From: Strobilurus pachycystidiatus
Taxonomy: Eukaryota; Basidiomycota; Agaricomycetes; Agaricales; Physalacriaceae
Assembly: GCA_019915135.1 (NCBI GenBank)
Contig: JAHLMK010000008.1
Coordinates: 2,108,001 to 2,172,000, forward strand
Direction: 5' to 3'
DNA length: 64,000 nt
The notes beneath the pieces were generated by a model. It saw only the letters and a program-made list of their open reading frames with translations, did not search any database and was not told where the DNA came from. Of this stretch, positions 1 through 10,141 are shown one piece after another. The position numbers and the translations under genes are program-made. The first letter of the stretch is position 1. Each line of letters starts with the position of its first letter.

Positions 1-674
<674 letters not shown>

Positions 675-968
675 GTCCGGGTCCCGGGTCCGCACCGCCT
701 CGGCCTGGATGATTCATAAGAAAGATATCGACATCAGTGGAACATTCTGGCAGAGAGATAACAATAACGCGTCGCCAATGTATTACTGGTCCAACGGAAT
801 GGCCTCGGCCTGTTACTGAATAGACCCGCATACCTCGCACTACCTCGTCTTGTCAGATCGCGCGTCAAAGTTGACAGCGGATTCCACGGACACTGGAACG
901 GAATACAACGGGACAGAGCTGTTCATCGTGCTGATGAACAGCTGATGAATCATTCAATCTTAATCACA
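675..968. other. Intergenic: polyubiquitin promoter and UTP23 3' side
   Basis: No convincing coding sequence. The stretch holds the upstream region of polyubiquitin and the 3' flank of UTP23, both on the minus strand. No other element was recognised. Confidence 0.5.
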
Positions 969-1960
969 CTAACTCGCGTCATCTTGACCACCATCGGCAA
1001 CAGCAGCGCCCTTTCTTCTCCGCTTTCGCTTCCGTGCTTGACTGGGACCGGCCTCTTGTTCTTCGCCACTATCCCGCTCATCTCCGTCATCTCTCTTCCT
1101 CTTCTCTCCCACCGTACCCGATTTGACGGAGACGGACGGAGTGGGCGCCGGTGCCTTCTTCTTCATTATGCTCAGTGGATTGGGACCTTTTGGACCTTTC
1201 TTCTTCTTCTTCGGCGGCTCCTCTGGCTTTGGACCGACCAAAGCCTTGTCAGGCGCTGTTATTGGATTGAGAGCCTCTTCTTCGGCCTGTAAAGCGACTC
1301 AGTCGACGTGGGCGACATGAGACGGAAGGAACTGTACCATTGATTTCGATTGTAATGTCTTGTCGCTGGGCGGCTCTAGCACCATCACGGCTCGATTTAT
1401 GTGGACAAGAGGAACGGCAGGGATAGCGCGTAGTTTCGCTCGAAGAGGCTGAGACTGTGTCGCAATGACATATCGATGTTTGTTGGAATCACCTGGCGTC
1501 AAATGAGTGTGGCGTCAATGATCGGGAAGGGGTAGGCGCACCGACGACGCTTTTCAGACATTCATCCCCAGGAATGGGTTCTCGGTGGTTGCACTTTCTT
1601 CGTTCAAACATCTTGGCGAGATCTACGGCACCCTGTTGCGTCTTGCCTTGCAGATATAGTTCGTGTATGCAGCATTGAGTTATCACTGGGCTTCGAATTC
1701 AGGTAGGTTACTAGATATAGAAGGTCAGATAGACATACTGGGCTTGACTTCCCCATGCAGAACAGTCGTTATTTGCTTGACGAGATCGGTTTGCGAATTC
1801 ACAGAGTGTTTGCACATTTCAGAATCGACTGTCAAAGTCAGTAACATTAGCAGAAGTAGATGGTCAACTTACTGAGAACTTGATAAGGCTGGCGGAACCC
1901 AAAGGTCATAGAGTACAGCGCCATAAGCTTTCTATATGTTTTCGCTCTTTTTTGCCGCAT
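969..1960 (-). CDS. UTP23: rRNA-processing protein Utp23 (PIN-like)
   Basis: Five exons (1960-1873, 1828-1739, 1685-1542, 1492-1338, 1286-969) give 264 aa. The order of motifs fits Utp23: an N-terminal MRQKRAKTYRK, a conserved TQCCIHELY, the CNHREPIPGDECLKSVVG segment with zinc-site-type Cys/His residues, NKHRYVIATQ, then VPLVHINRAVMVLEPPS, and the family's C-terminal basic GPKGPNPLS tail. Utp23 belongs to the small-subunit processome and is needed for early cleavages of pre-rRNA in the nucleolus. All introns are GT-AG with matching phases. It is head to head with EMC7, start codons 110 bp apart. Confidence 0.95.
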
Positions 1961-2070
1961 TGTGAATGATTGAGGTCGTGAACGATGATGGTAAAAAGAC
2001 GAGAGAAGTGATTCCTTTTCCGCCGCGGCATTGCCTAAAAAGGCAACCGACCTCCTTTCCCTTTCCCGCC

Positions 2071-3023
2071 ATGGCACTGTTCCTCTTCCTTCTGCTAAGT
2101 CTCGTCAGGTATTCGCAACAACTCTTAGAACGACGACAGTCAATTTGACACCAAAAATTGATAGTGTTATACAGGCCGTCGATGTCACAGGCCGCATACA
2201 GTGGAATACACATTGTTCTGGTAAATGCACACTGCGTAACAGACAGCCGGAGACTGATTGCATTCTCCCGCAGGACCCAAAGAACTAGGAAGTGCTCGAG
2301 TAATATTGGACAGCGGGAACTTGAGCGCCGGTGTCGTCGCGAACGGGACTTTTACAATGTGCGTTACACGTATGCCTGGGCGCGATCCGTGAATTGATTG
2401 AATGTAGATACGATGTTCCTCAAGGCGTCTATATTCTCTCGATATCCTCGCATGATCATGTCTTTGACCAAGTAAGTGCACAAGAGACTATTGAACGCCG
2501 AACCTCAACCGCCTTGTTCAGTTGCGCCTCGATGTATTGGAAGACGCTGTTGAAGCACGTCCATACGCTCCTGCTACGCCACTGAACCCGGCCTCTCCTA
2601 CTATTTTCGCATACCCTCTGGTTCTGATACCTCGCGGCAAACTCACTTACTTCGTACCTCACGAATCATTCAACCTCCTAGCGATGCTCAAGAGTCCTAT
2701 GGTTCTTATGATGATCTTCACCGGAGGCATGGTCCTGGCCATGCCCTATCTGATGAAGAATATGGACCCCGAGTCGTTGGAGGAGCTCAAAGAACAGCAA
2801 GCCAAGATGGCAAAGATGCAGAGCGCGATATCTAGCGGCGACTTCAAGTCCGGGTAAGTCAGCCGTGTGTCATTTGATAGTCAGTGTGGACTAAATGCAA
2901 ATTCCTTCCAGTCTCACAGCGATGCTAGGGAACGATGAAGCGAAGGAAGTTCCCGCTGCATCGTCCTCGTCAAGGAGCTCGCCGGCGGCGGCTGCCAAAG
3001 GGAAGGGAAAGAAGAGGAGATAA
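2071..3023 (+). CDS. EMC7: ER membrane protein complex subunit 7 (EMC7)
   Basis: The protein starts with a hydrophobic signal peptide (MALFLFLLLSL), then a beta-sandwich domain (VTGRIQWNTHCSGPKELGSAR; ARVILDSGNLSAG; YDVPQGVYILSISSHDHVFDQ), a membrane segment (MLKSPMVLMMIFTGGMVLAMP) and a basic Lys/Arg tail. This is the EMC7 layout. The EMC inserts membrane proteins at the ER. Introns after THCSG, after TFTI, after HDHVFDQ and after DFKSG are well supported. Intron 1 is not: the only join that keeps the frame to AVDVTGRIQW is 2104-2174 with donor GTCAGG, so the exact signal-peptide junction is uncertain. The stop is TAA at 3021-3023. Confidence 0.9.
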
Positions 3024-3283
3024 TCTAGACCCACTGCAGAAGCACATGTATGTATAGAATGTGGAAGTCTGTTATGCTCCTAGTGGACATGGTGTTGTTA
3101 TACAGTATGTAAGTGGAACTAGAAACCTGGCGATATAGGTAAAGGACTGGTGGGCGAGAGAGCGGAAGGGCCAACGGCCTTATGGCTCGAAGGTTCCGGG
3201 TAGTGTAGCGCACGGCGCAAGACAGCATTCCTGAGCGCGACATGTCAGCCACGAGGAGCACACACGCGATCGAGGTTCGAGAC

Positions 3284-3713
3284 CTACTTTTGCTTGAACT
3301 CTGCGAGGATTTCGCGGGGCGACTTGTCTGATATTTCCGCATCTTCACTGTTCAACGAAGTACTCAGCATTCACGAGCTTCCAGGCTGCGCCGTCAGTTG
3401 GAACAAACCTGTTCGTAGTATCAACCGTCTCGATGATAAACATCCTCTCGTTGCGTCCATCTACTGCTATTGCCTCCTCGACCTTGATACCAGTAACTGC
3501 AATGGACTGCGAAAGGCTCCTTACGGGGGGATGTGAAGCAGGGTCGGACTGGCAGTCCATTAAGAGGACGTGTTCCTGTTGACGCGGAAGGATATGAAGG
3601 GGTGAATCATCCGCATAGTGGTATTGGATTGTGGGATGGCCAAGCGTGTTCGAGGGTGCTGACGACAAGGTTGAATGCGCAAACAAGATATAGAATGGAT
3701 ATCCCGTCGACAT
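3284..3713 (-). CDS. Small conserved fungal protein, unknown function
   Basis: Two exons (3713-3409 and 3347-3284) encode 122 aa, with one GT-AG intron of 61 nt. Visible segments are MSTGYPFYILFAHSTLSS at the start, then GHPTIQYHYADDSPLHILP, VLLMDCQSDP, SLSQSIAVTGIKVEEA, FIIETVDTTN, and a C-terminal SPREILAEFKQK. No signal peptide, membrane segment or catalytic motif is evident. The pattern resembles an uncharacterised fungal family I cannot name with certainty. It is convergent with EMC7 to its left and divergent from the CAP gene to its right. Confidence 0.7.
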
Positions 3714-4080
3714 GATGGTGTGGGTTGAACCCCGGAGGTTCGGGCCGACGATGTACATGGATGCGCTACACTTGGTTGACTGCGATCTTGTTAGCGACCA
3801 TCGCCTCCAAGTACAATATGTTCTCCATTCGCATCTTCTCTCTCCGTCTCAGGTGGCCTGGAAGCTTGTTCCGCGCCTTGACTCTCCGCTCTCCGACGTA
3901 ACAGGCCCATAACGACCTGCATGGCAACGATCTTGGCCGATGCTATTTAGCCACCATGCCTGGATCAAGGGGAACAACCACACTTTTCTGCTCCGTTCCT
4001 CGTTCAGCACTTCACTACAGGTCGCCTTGACCTTGTCTTTCTTTCGCCGCTACTCTCTTTCTTTTCTTTTCGCCATCGAC

Positions 4081-5400
4081 ATGCTTTCATTCCGCGTCGC
4101 CATCGTCCTCTCCGTCTTCTCTGGAGCGCTGGCTGGTCCGGCATGCGCACGAAGACACCATGGTACCGACGAATGCGTGAAGCGTTGCAAGTCCAAGTGG
4201 GGTTGGAATGGCGCCATGATGGGCACAGATCCTTGGGGCAGCGTCATGTCTGGAACCGAATCCTCTGCATCTTGGGATGCTACTGTCTCACAGGCTTGTG
4301 GTAGCGTGTACGTTTGAACCCCCAATATCTTGTGCTGAGCGCCCCTCCTGACATCGACCTCAGCTCTGCCTCAGGAATAAAGGGTGGCGCTGTCACCGCT
4401 GTTTCTACGGGGACGGCGGCGTCTTCCTCCACCTCTGCTGCGGACGCGTCCATCACGGACACTATTTCTTCTTCTTTCGCAGATGTACAGTCATTTTCCT
4501 CTGTGGATGTCCAGTCGACGTCATCATCATCTACTGTGGATGTCCTGTTGTCTTCTTCTTCTGTGGCTTCGGCATCAACTAGCACCTCAGCAGCATTCTT
4601 TGCTCCTTTATCATCATCCAGCCAAGATGAGATTCCGTCCTCCGTTTTCACATCTTCCGCGGTTGAAACTCCCTCTTCGACTTTCGTACCTGAGCCCACC
4701 ACCACCAGCCAGCCTCCTGCCACCACCAAAACCCGCACCCGGACACGCCCTACCTCCACCGAAGAGCCTGCCACCACTACTGAACCAGCCGCGACCTCTT
4801 CCGAGGCCGCCGCCCCAGAGCCATCTGCCCCTGCCTCTTCCGACTCTTCAAACGGCTCTACATCCCAGTCAGATATTGATGCCTATCTCAAGGGCCACAA
4901 CGACATACGATCCACGCATGGAGCTACCGACTTAACCTGGAGCGACGATTTAGCGTCTGCTGCCCAGCAGTGGGCAAACGGCTGCGTGTTTGAGCACTCC
5001 GGTGGGAGCCTTGGTCCTTTCGGAGAGAACCTGGCGGCGGGTACAGGCGATTACACCATCGCGGATGGTATCAAAGGATGGACGGATGAAGAGTCTGACT
5101 ATGACCCCTCAAACCCCGTCCCTTCTCACTACACGCAAGTGGTCTGGAAGGGGACCACGCAGGTTGGATGTGCTGTTGCGTCTTGCGCTGGCATCTTTGA
5201 CGCGAGCTTTGGTGTACGTTTGATCATGCGTATTTATTGGTTTACACTGAACTGGTATTTTTTAGAACGCCAACTTTTATGTCTGTGAATACTCACCTGC
5301 CGGAAATGTCATTGGCCATTTTGCGTAAGCCTCTTACTCTCCTTTATCACTGAGCTCTGGTGACTGAACTCGTGGTCGCAGGGACAACGTGGAGGCTTAA
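4081..5400 (+). CDS. Secreted CAP/PR-1 (Pry-like) protein with Ser/Thr linker (CAP1)
   Basis: Four exons (4081-4307, 4364-5213, 5266-5324, 5382-5400) encode 384 aa. Order: signal peptide (MLSFRVAIVLSVFSGALA), a short Cys-containing N-terminal segment (DECVKRCKSKWGW), a long Ser/Thr/Pro-rich linker, then a CAP domain from about residue 242. CAP signatures are clear: KGHNDIRSTHG, GPFGENLAAG, HYTQVVWKGTTQVGCAVASC and YVCEYSPAGN, including the usual His and Glu residues. Fungal Pry-type CAP proteins are secreted and bind sterols or other lipids; that activity is inferred from family. The linker suggests heavy O-glycosylation or wall association. A second CAP gene at 9178 is a close relative of the CAP domain only. 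Confidence 0.93.
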
Positions 5401-5875
5401 GTTACCACTTCCATGATCATCGTTTATACCCTTCGTTCTCTCTTTTTTTCTGGCATCCAGAATGCTTGTGTATATACTGCAGCCTCACGCGTATCAGCGG
5501 CTGCGCCTGGTTGAACGACGGGGGTCCCTTAGTCGAATAAAATTACAGCTGTACAGGACGACCCAATTCCGCGAATTGAATATTTTGACTCTATGCCGGC
5601 CTTGCACTCTTCCATGTCTTGAACGACGATGAACTGTAAAAGGACCGATGATAATGTCTATAAGAGGTTGGACGGGAAATGCGGACAAAATTTTGACTTT
5701 TGGACCCAAATGTCGGCCCAGAATGCGGACAAATGGGACTCCGAGAGCCCGAGGTCAGACGCAAAATGCGGACATGCTCTGTTGCCCCAAGGGTGAGTGA
5801 GACTCCGGCATACCGTTTTGGTCAAACAATGGGCGGGACCTCGTGGTGGCGCCGCAGGCCAGACTCCTTCCCATT

Positions 5876-6337
5876 CGCTATAACACCTAGCAAAGTCATT
5901 TTGAATCCTAGAGCGAGATACTCAAACATAAATGATAATATGAACTTGAAATGAATATTGCTATTGTCATGATTCGAACCCTCGTCTGATCAATTGATGG
6001 CATTATATAATCGAAACCTTATTGCTGTTTCAAATAATAATGACACTCACAAAAAAAAAAAAGAAGAGAGACGGGAGCCTGAGTATGCCTCTTGTGACGT
6101 CGCCACTGCTTGACACGTCATCGGGAACAATTTCTTTGATGGCGCGACAATGATCGGTGCGTCGCTGATGACTCAAAAAGGAAAGACACTGCTGAGCGCG
6201 TCGTCGGGTTGGCGTCGCGATCGCCGCCAGTCACCCATGACCTCATACCGAAGCATCTCTCTTTCTTCTTTTTATTTTTTGGTGAGTGTCATTATTATTC
6301 AAAACAGCAATAATGACTTTGCTAAGGTGTTATAGCG
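5876..6337 (+). repeat. Internal TIR unit, left copy (interrupted)
   Basis: Within the arm, a unit is bounded by CGCTATAACACC and its reverse complement GGTGTTATAGCG, with inner inverted words AGCAAAGTCAT / ATGACTTTGCT. Without the nested insertion it would be about 171 bp. A second copy is at 6801-6972. It looks like a small MITE-like unit present in both arms. Confidence 0.65.
6022..6310 (+). mobile_element. Nested 289-bp MITE with TA duplication
   Basis: The unit has inverted ends starting TTGCTGTTT and sharing AATAATAATGACACTCAC, about 48 bp in all including an A-rich run, and is flanked by TA at 6020-6021 and 6311-6312. The opposite arm of the host transposon has the uninterrupted sequence ACCTTAATGAC, which is the empty site with a single TA. 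A TA duplication and short TIR-only structure fit Tc1/mariner (Stowaway-like) MITEs. No coding sequence. Confidence 0.85.
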
Positions 6338-6784
6338 ACTGGCATAACTTGTCGGACCTGTTGTGCCGTGTTTGGTCACCTTGCGCATTTCTCAGTGCTG
6401 CATCACTTGCTGTATCACCCGCTGCAGCCTTCATCCGTCCCCTATCCGTGCCTCAATTGACTTGTATATATGCTTCGGATCATACTTGTTCTCATTTTAA
6501 TTTTTTTGGCTTCCGGGTTGATGAATGCAGTGAATTGGTGCGACCGCCTTGCAAATGCACTAACTTCCAAATTGGGTCCCGAGTCCCGACATTTGCGTCC
6601 AACATTCTACTTAACACGATAATTACACGGCCTAACTAGTCAAGATGCAGGCACATGAGGTAATTTGATGATACAATGTCATTCATGGAGGTTTGAGATA
6701 CAAAAGTGGTAAGGAACAGGGAGTGCAGGTGGGCGGGGGCCAGAGGGCCAGCAGCGACGATGCCAAACAAGCCAAGCGGAAGGG

Positions 6785-7160
6785 GACAAGTTATGCCAGT
6801 CGCTATAACACCTTAGCAAAGTCATTAAGGTTTCGATTATATAATACCATCAATTGATCAAGCGAGGGTTCGAATCATGTCAGTGTCAGTACAAAAACTC
6901 ATTCAGGGGATATTATTCAGGACTGAGTATTTCGCTACAGGATTTAGGATGACTTTGCTGGGTGTTATAGCGAATGGGAAGGAGTCTGGCCGCAGGCGGG
7001 CAAAAATCTGTCCAAATCGGGAAGTTTTGCGCTTGACAGGGTCATGTTAGCCCAGAATGCGGACAGATCTGGCGGCGTAGCCGCCGAGAAAAATGCGGAC
7101 AAATTCTGCTCAAAGGCAAAATTTCCCGTCTAACCTCACAATGGTATTATCATCGGTCCT
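6785..7160 (-). repeat. Right inverted-repeat arm of the transposon
   Basis: Reverse complement of the left arm with imperfect identity, 376 bp, lacking the nested MITE. It contains the intact 172-bp internal TIR unit at 6801-6972. Between the two arms, 6354-6784 is a single-copy core with no recognisable gene. Confidence 0.85.
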
Positions 7161-7168
7161 ACTGTAAA

Positions 7169-7650
7169 TGGGAGAGTTGTGACATATGTGACGGCTGTTA
7201 CGGACACTTGTCATGATGTTCACGCTCATTGTTTTTGTCTATTGCACGCTGCGTCGCGTTTATCCCGTTGCCGATCGGCCGCCACCGCACCACACTGTAC
7301 TGTATGGATGAGGACTGGACCGTCCAGTACTCAGTAACGCGTCGCTCGCATTTGACACACGTTTGCTGGTCCTCTTCAAGCCACTGTTGTAATTCGAATT
7401 TTCCTCCTCTGAAACAGATAGACTCGGTAGAATTATTCGAGACTCTCCACTGGCACATTCCCTTTTTCTCTGCTGTTTCTTGTGACTCAAATCCCCTGCT
7501 CTCTGAAACAGATGAACCCTGTGTACGAAAGTAACACAAGCCTCTGACATACCTATAAAATGCGAAGACCAAAAGACGAGATGGTAGCGCCCCGCCTTGT
7601 TAGCAATTCAAACCCTGTCCACAATTATAACCAACCCAATCACCTCCACA
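7169..7650 (+). promoter_or_regulatory. Upstream region of the expansin-like gene, duplicated before CAP2
   Basis: From about 7210 to the start codon this region matches 8755-9177 upstream of CAP2 (shared landmarks: TTCACGCTCATT, CCGCACCA, AGTACTCAGT, TTTGACACACGTTT, GTAACACAAGCCTCTGAC, GATGCGAAG). A TATA box, TATAAAA, lies at 7553-7559. No gene was identified in it. Confidence 0.75.
7553..7559 (+). promoter_or_regulatory. TATA box of expansin-like gene
   Basis: TATAAAA about 92 nt upstream of the ATG at 7651. The paralogous position upstream of CAP2 reads TTTAGA, so the box is lost or eroded there. Confidence 0.6.
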
Positions 7651-8236
7651 ATGTTCAACAAAGCTTCTACCGCTATCATGACTTGCCTCTCGCTTGGCGC
7701 CGTCTCCGCATTGGCTCTCCCCGCCAACTATACCACTTCGCTGGAGGCTCGCTCCTTCACCGGTGAGGGTGAGTTCAGTTCAGTCCCGCATCTCGAGATT
7801 TAAAGGATGAACGGCTCTTCGCAGCCACGTACTACAATCCCGGCCTTGGAGCGTGCGCTATTCCCAACACCGACGCCGACATTATTGTCGCCGTCTCTAC
7901 CACTGTCTATGATACCTACCCGTATGCCCATGACTTCTTAACGACAGTTCTAATTGATTGCTCACAATGCATAGTGGCGCTACCGCCAACCCCAACTTAA
8001 ACCCCATCTGTAGTAAGAAATTGACCGCCAACTGCAAGTTTTTTCTTCTCCCTAGGGTTCCATCGAGTCTGACCAGCCACTTAGATAACGGCAGATCTGT
8101 TACGGTCGCGGTTACCGACCGCTGCACTGGCTGCGCGACCTACGACCTCGACTTCAGTCCCGCCGCCATGGCCCAGCTTGTCGACGACCCAGTCACCGCT
8201 GGTCGCATCTACGGTGTCACCTGGGATTGGGCCTAA
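7651..8236 (+). CDS. Secreted barwin/expansin-like (RlpA-like double-psi beta-barrel) protein
   Basis: Exons 7651-7768, 7825-7921 and 7975-8236 give about 158 aa. It starts with a signal peptide (MFNKASTAIMTCLSLGAVSALA), then a single double-psi beta-barrel: GEATYYNPGLGACAIPNTDADIIVAVS, a Cys-containing NPNLNPICSKK segment, RSVTVAVTDRCTGCATYDLDFSP, and the closing GRIYGVTWDW. Such small fungal proteins are related to expansins, barwin and papain inhibitor and act outside the cell, probably on wall polysaccharides; activity is inferred. Oddity: 8038-8084 has the look of a 47-nt intron lying where related proteins have no extra residues, but removing it shifts the frame to a stop, while reading through adds about 16 residues. 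Promoter and signal peptide are shared with CAP2. Confidence 0.85.
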
Positions 8237-9177
8237 ATTGAGGGGAGACGAGACGTCGCCGCGAGTTGAACGCCTTACTCAAAGTTGGCAGACTCCGCGG
8301 CGAGCTGATCAAAGTAGTCGAGTGTGTATAGGGTTGTACAGATATTAGAGGTGTATGAGGGTCTTCAGGACGATACATACTATCTGTCAATTGTACCTGT
8401 GTACTTCACTTGAATCAGATCTCAGTGGTGGCCATCGCTTCTGGAAGCGACATCTCGAACGTTTAGAACTTCATAGGGAGCAACCATGTTCAAGTTGACT
8501 AAGTTTCAACTTGTCCTAACGGCGCGGTCCTGACGATGCTGCGCATGAAACTTCTTGCAAGTAGGTGCAACTTCAATTCAGCGTGACCCACTCTAAACTG
8601 CCGCCACATCGTTATAACCTCTGATGCTGTCTGCGGCTTGAGCCTGAGGCTTTGAGACTTACATTGAAGTGATAGCGGAGACGCGGAGTGATCTCCGCGA
8701 TCAAATGATGTCGATCGTCTGATTCGAACTACAGTGACACCCCCCTAATTCTTGTCCATGATTTCACGCTCATTTCCTTACGGTTTTTACCTGTAGCACA
8801 GTCGCGTTCATGCCGTCGCCGCTTGGCCGTCACCGCACCATTGTCTGCTGCATGGGATCTTCGAACAGGGACTGGACCTTTCAGTACTCAGTGGCACGAG
8901 TCGCTCGCAGTTTGACACACGTTTCTAGTCCTCTGGTTCTTGTGATTCGAAGCCTTTCGAAGCTCCCTCCTCTGAAACAACCTTGTGAGTGAAAATCACA
9001 CGAGACTTTGCTTAGGAGACTCGTCCACAATCCCTCCTCCTTTGCTGTTCCTTGTACTTCGAATCCCTCTTCCCTGAAACAGGTAACCTTGTGTATGAGA
9101 GTAACACAAGCCTCTGACGAGCCTTTAGATGCGAAGCAATCAAGGCAATGCCATTCTTATCCACGGTCACTTCTACA
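8237..9177 (+). other. Intergenic: expansin-like 3' side and duplicated CAP2 promoter
   Basis: 8237-8750 shows no gene. 8755-9177 is a diverged copy of the region upstream of the expansin-like gene. The TATA box of the parent copy is not kept. Confidence 0.6.
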
Positions 9178-9778
9178 ATGTTCATCAAAGTCTCTACTGC
9201 CATCCTCACTTGCCTCTCGCTTGGCGCCGTCTCTGCAATGGCTACATCCCAGGCGGATATTGATGCCTATCTCAAGGGTCACAACACCGTCCGATCCGCA
9301 CATAAGGCGCTCGCTTTGACCTGGAGCGGCGATTTGGCGAACGCTGCCCAGAAGTGGGCGAACCGCTGCGTGTTTGAACACTCCGGTGGAAGCCTGGGTC
9401 TCTACGGAGAGAACCTGGCGGCGTATACAGGCGATTTCTCCATCGCGAGTGCTCTCAAGATGTGGACGGATGAACAGTCTGAATACAATCCCTCAAACCC
9501 TGTTGCTTCCCACTACACGCAAGTGGTTTGGAAGGCAACCACACAGGTTGGATGTGCTGTTGCGTCTTGCGATGGCATCTTCGAGCCGAAATACGGTGTA
9601 TGTTTCCTCAATAGCAGTCCTTGATGTATGCTGACCCGGAATTCTCATAGAAAGCCAAATTCTATGTTTGTGAATACTCCCCTGCCGGAAATGTCAATGG
9701 CCAATTTGCGTAAGCTTTGACTCTCTCCAACCGAGCTCTGGTGACTGAATTCATGGTCGCAGTGACAACGTGCAGTAA
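9178..9778 (+). CDS. Short secreted CAP/PR-1 protein (CAP2), chimeric origin
   Basis: Exons 9178-9597, 9651-9709 and 9763-9778 encode 164 aa. The signal peptide (MFIKVSTAILTCLSLGAVSAM) is nearly the one of the expansin-like gene, whereas everything from TSQADIDAYLKGHN onward matches the CAP1 domain, including intron positions, GENLAA, HYTQVVWKATTQVGCAVASC and YVCEYSPAGN. The N-terminal Cys segment and Ser/Thr linker of CAP1 are absent. It should be a compact secreted CAP protein with possible lipid binding, inferred from family. The 3' flank to about 10055 matches the CAP1 3' flank without the transposon. Confidence 0.93.
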
Positions 9779-10141
9779 GGCCACTTCGGTTGGTTCGTTC
9801 AGTATACCCTGGCGTCCGGAATTTTTATGTATGTATATACTGCAGCCTCACGCGTATACAGATGCGCCTCCAAGTAGCTCATTAGTCAAATTAACATACA
9901 GTTGCACAGAACGAGTCTGAACGACCCAGTTATGTACTACGCGGTTGTGATTGTTTGACTCCAAAGCCGCCCATGCCTTCCATGGCTACAGGACTGATAA
10001 AATTAGAAATGCATGCGGGGAAGTGTGACTTATGCCTGACAGCTGTTACGGAGGGCTTCCACCGTCCTCAACGACCAATGTGCCTGGTTTCTGCACTACA
10101 ACATTCAGCGCCAGCGTAGACGACGACGACGAAGCGTGCCC
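9779..10141 (+). other. Intergenic: duplicated CAP 3' flank, then G-alpha promoter
   Basis: The first ~275 bp match the CAP1 3' flank (TATATACTGCAGCCTCACGC, GCTGTTACGG) and give the empty-site version of the transposon target. The remainder is the G-alpha 5' region. No separate gene seen. Confidence 0.6.

Larger units (their letters stand above)
5641..6353 (+). repeat. Left inverted-repeat arm of the transposon
   Basis: This arm pairs with 6785-7160 in reverse complement. Shared landmarks in order are AGGACCGATGATAAT, GACGGGAAAT, several GCGGACA-type words, CAGACTCCTTCCCATT, CGCTATAACACC, GATTCGAACCCTCG, TCAATTGATGG, and GGCATAACTTGTC. It is longer than the right arm because a 289-bp mini-transposon sits inside it. 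Confidence 0.85.
5633..7168. mobile_element. Non-autonomous long-TIR DNA transposon with 8-bp target-site duplication
   Basis: The element spans 5641-7160 (1520 bp) and is flanked by the identical 8-mer ACTGTAAA at 5633-5640 and 7161-7168. Its ends are inverted copies starting AGGACCGATGATAAT, and similarity continues through arms of about 713 bp (left, with an insertion) and 376 bp (right). No ORF of transposase size is present, so it is non-autonomous. An 8-bp duplication fits hAT-type elements, while very long arms are also common in Mutator-like elements, so the superfamily is left open. It lies in the 3' flank of CAP1; the matching CAP2 3' flank lacks it, which acts as an empty site. Confidence 0.88.
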
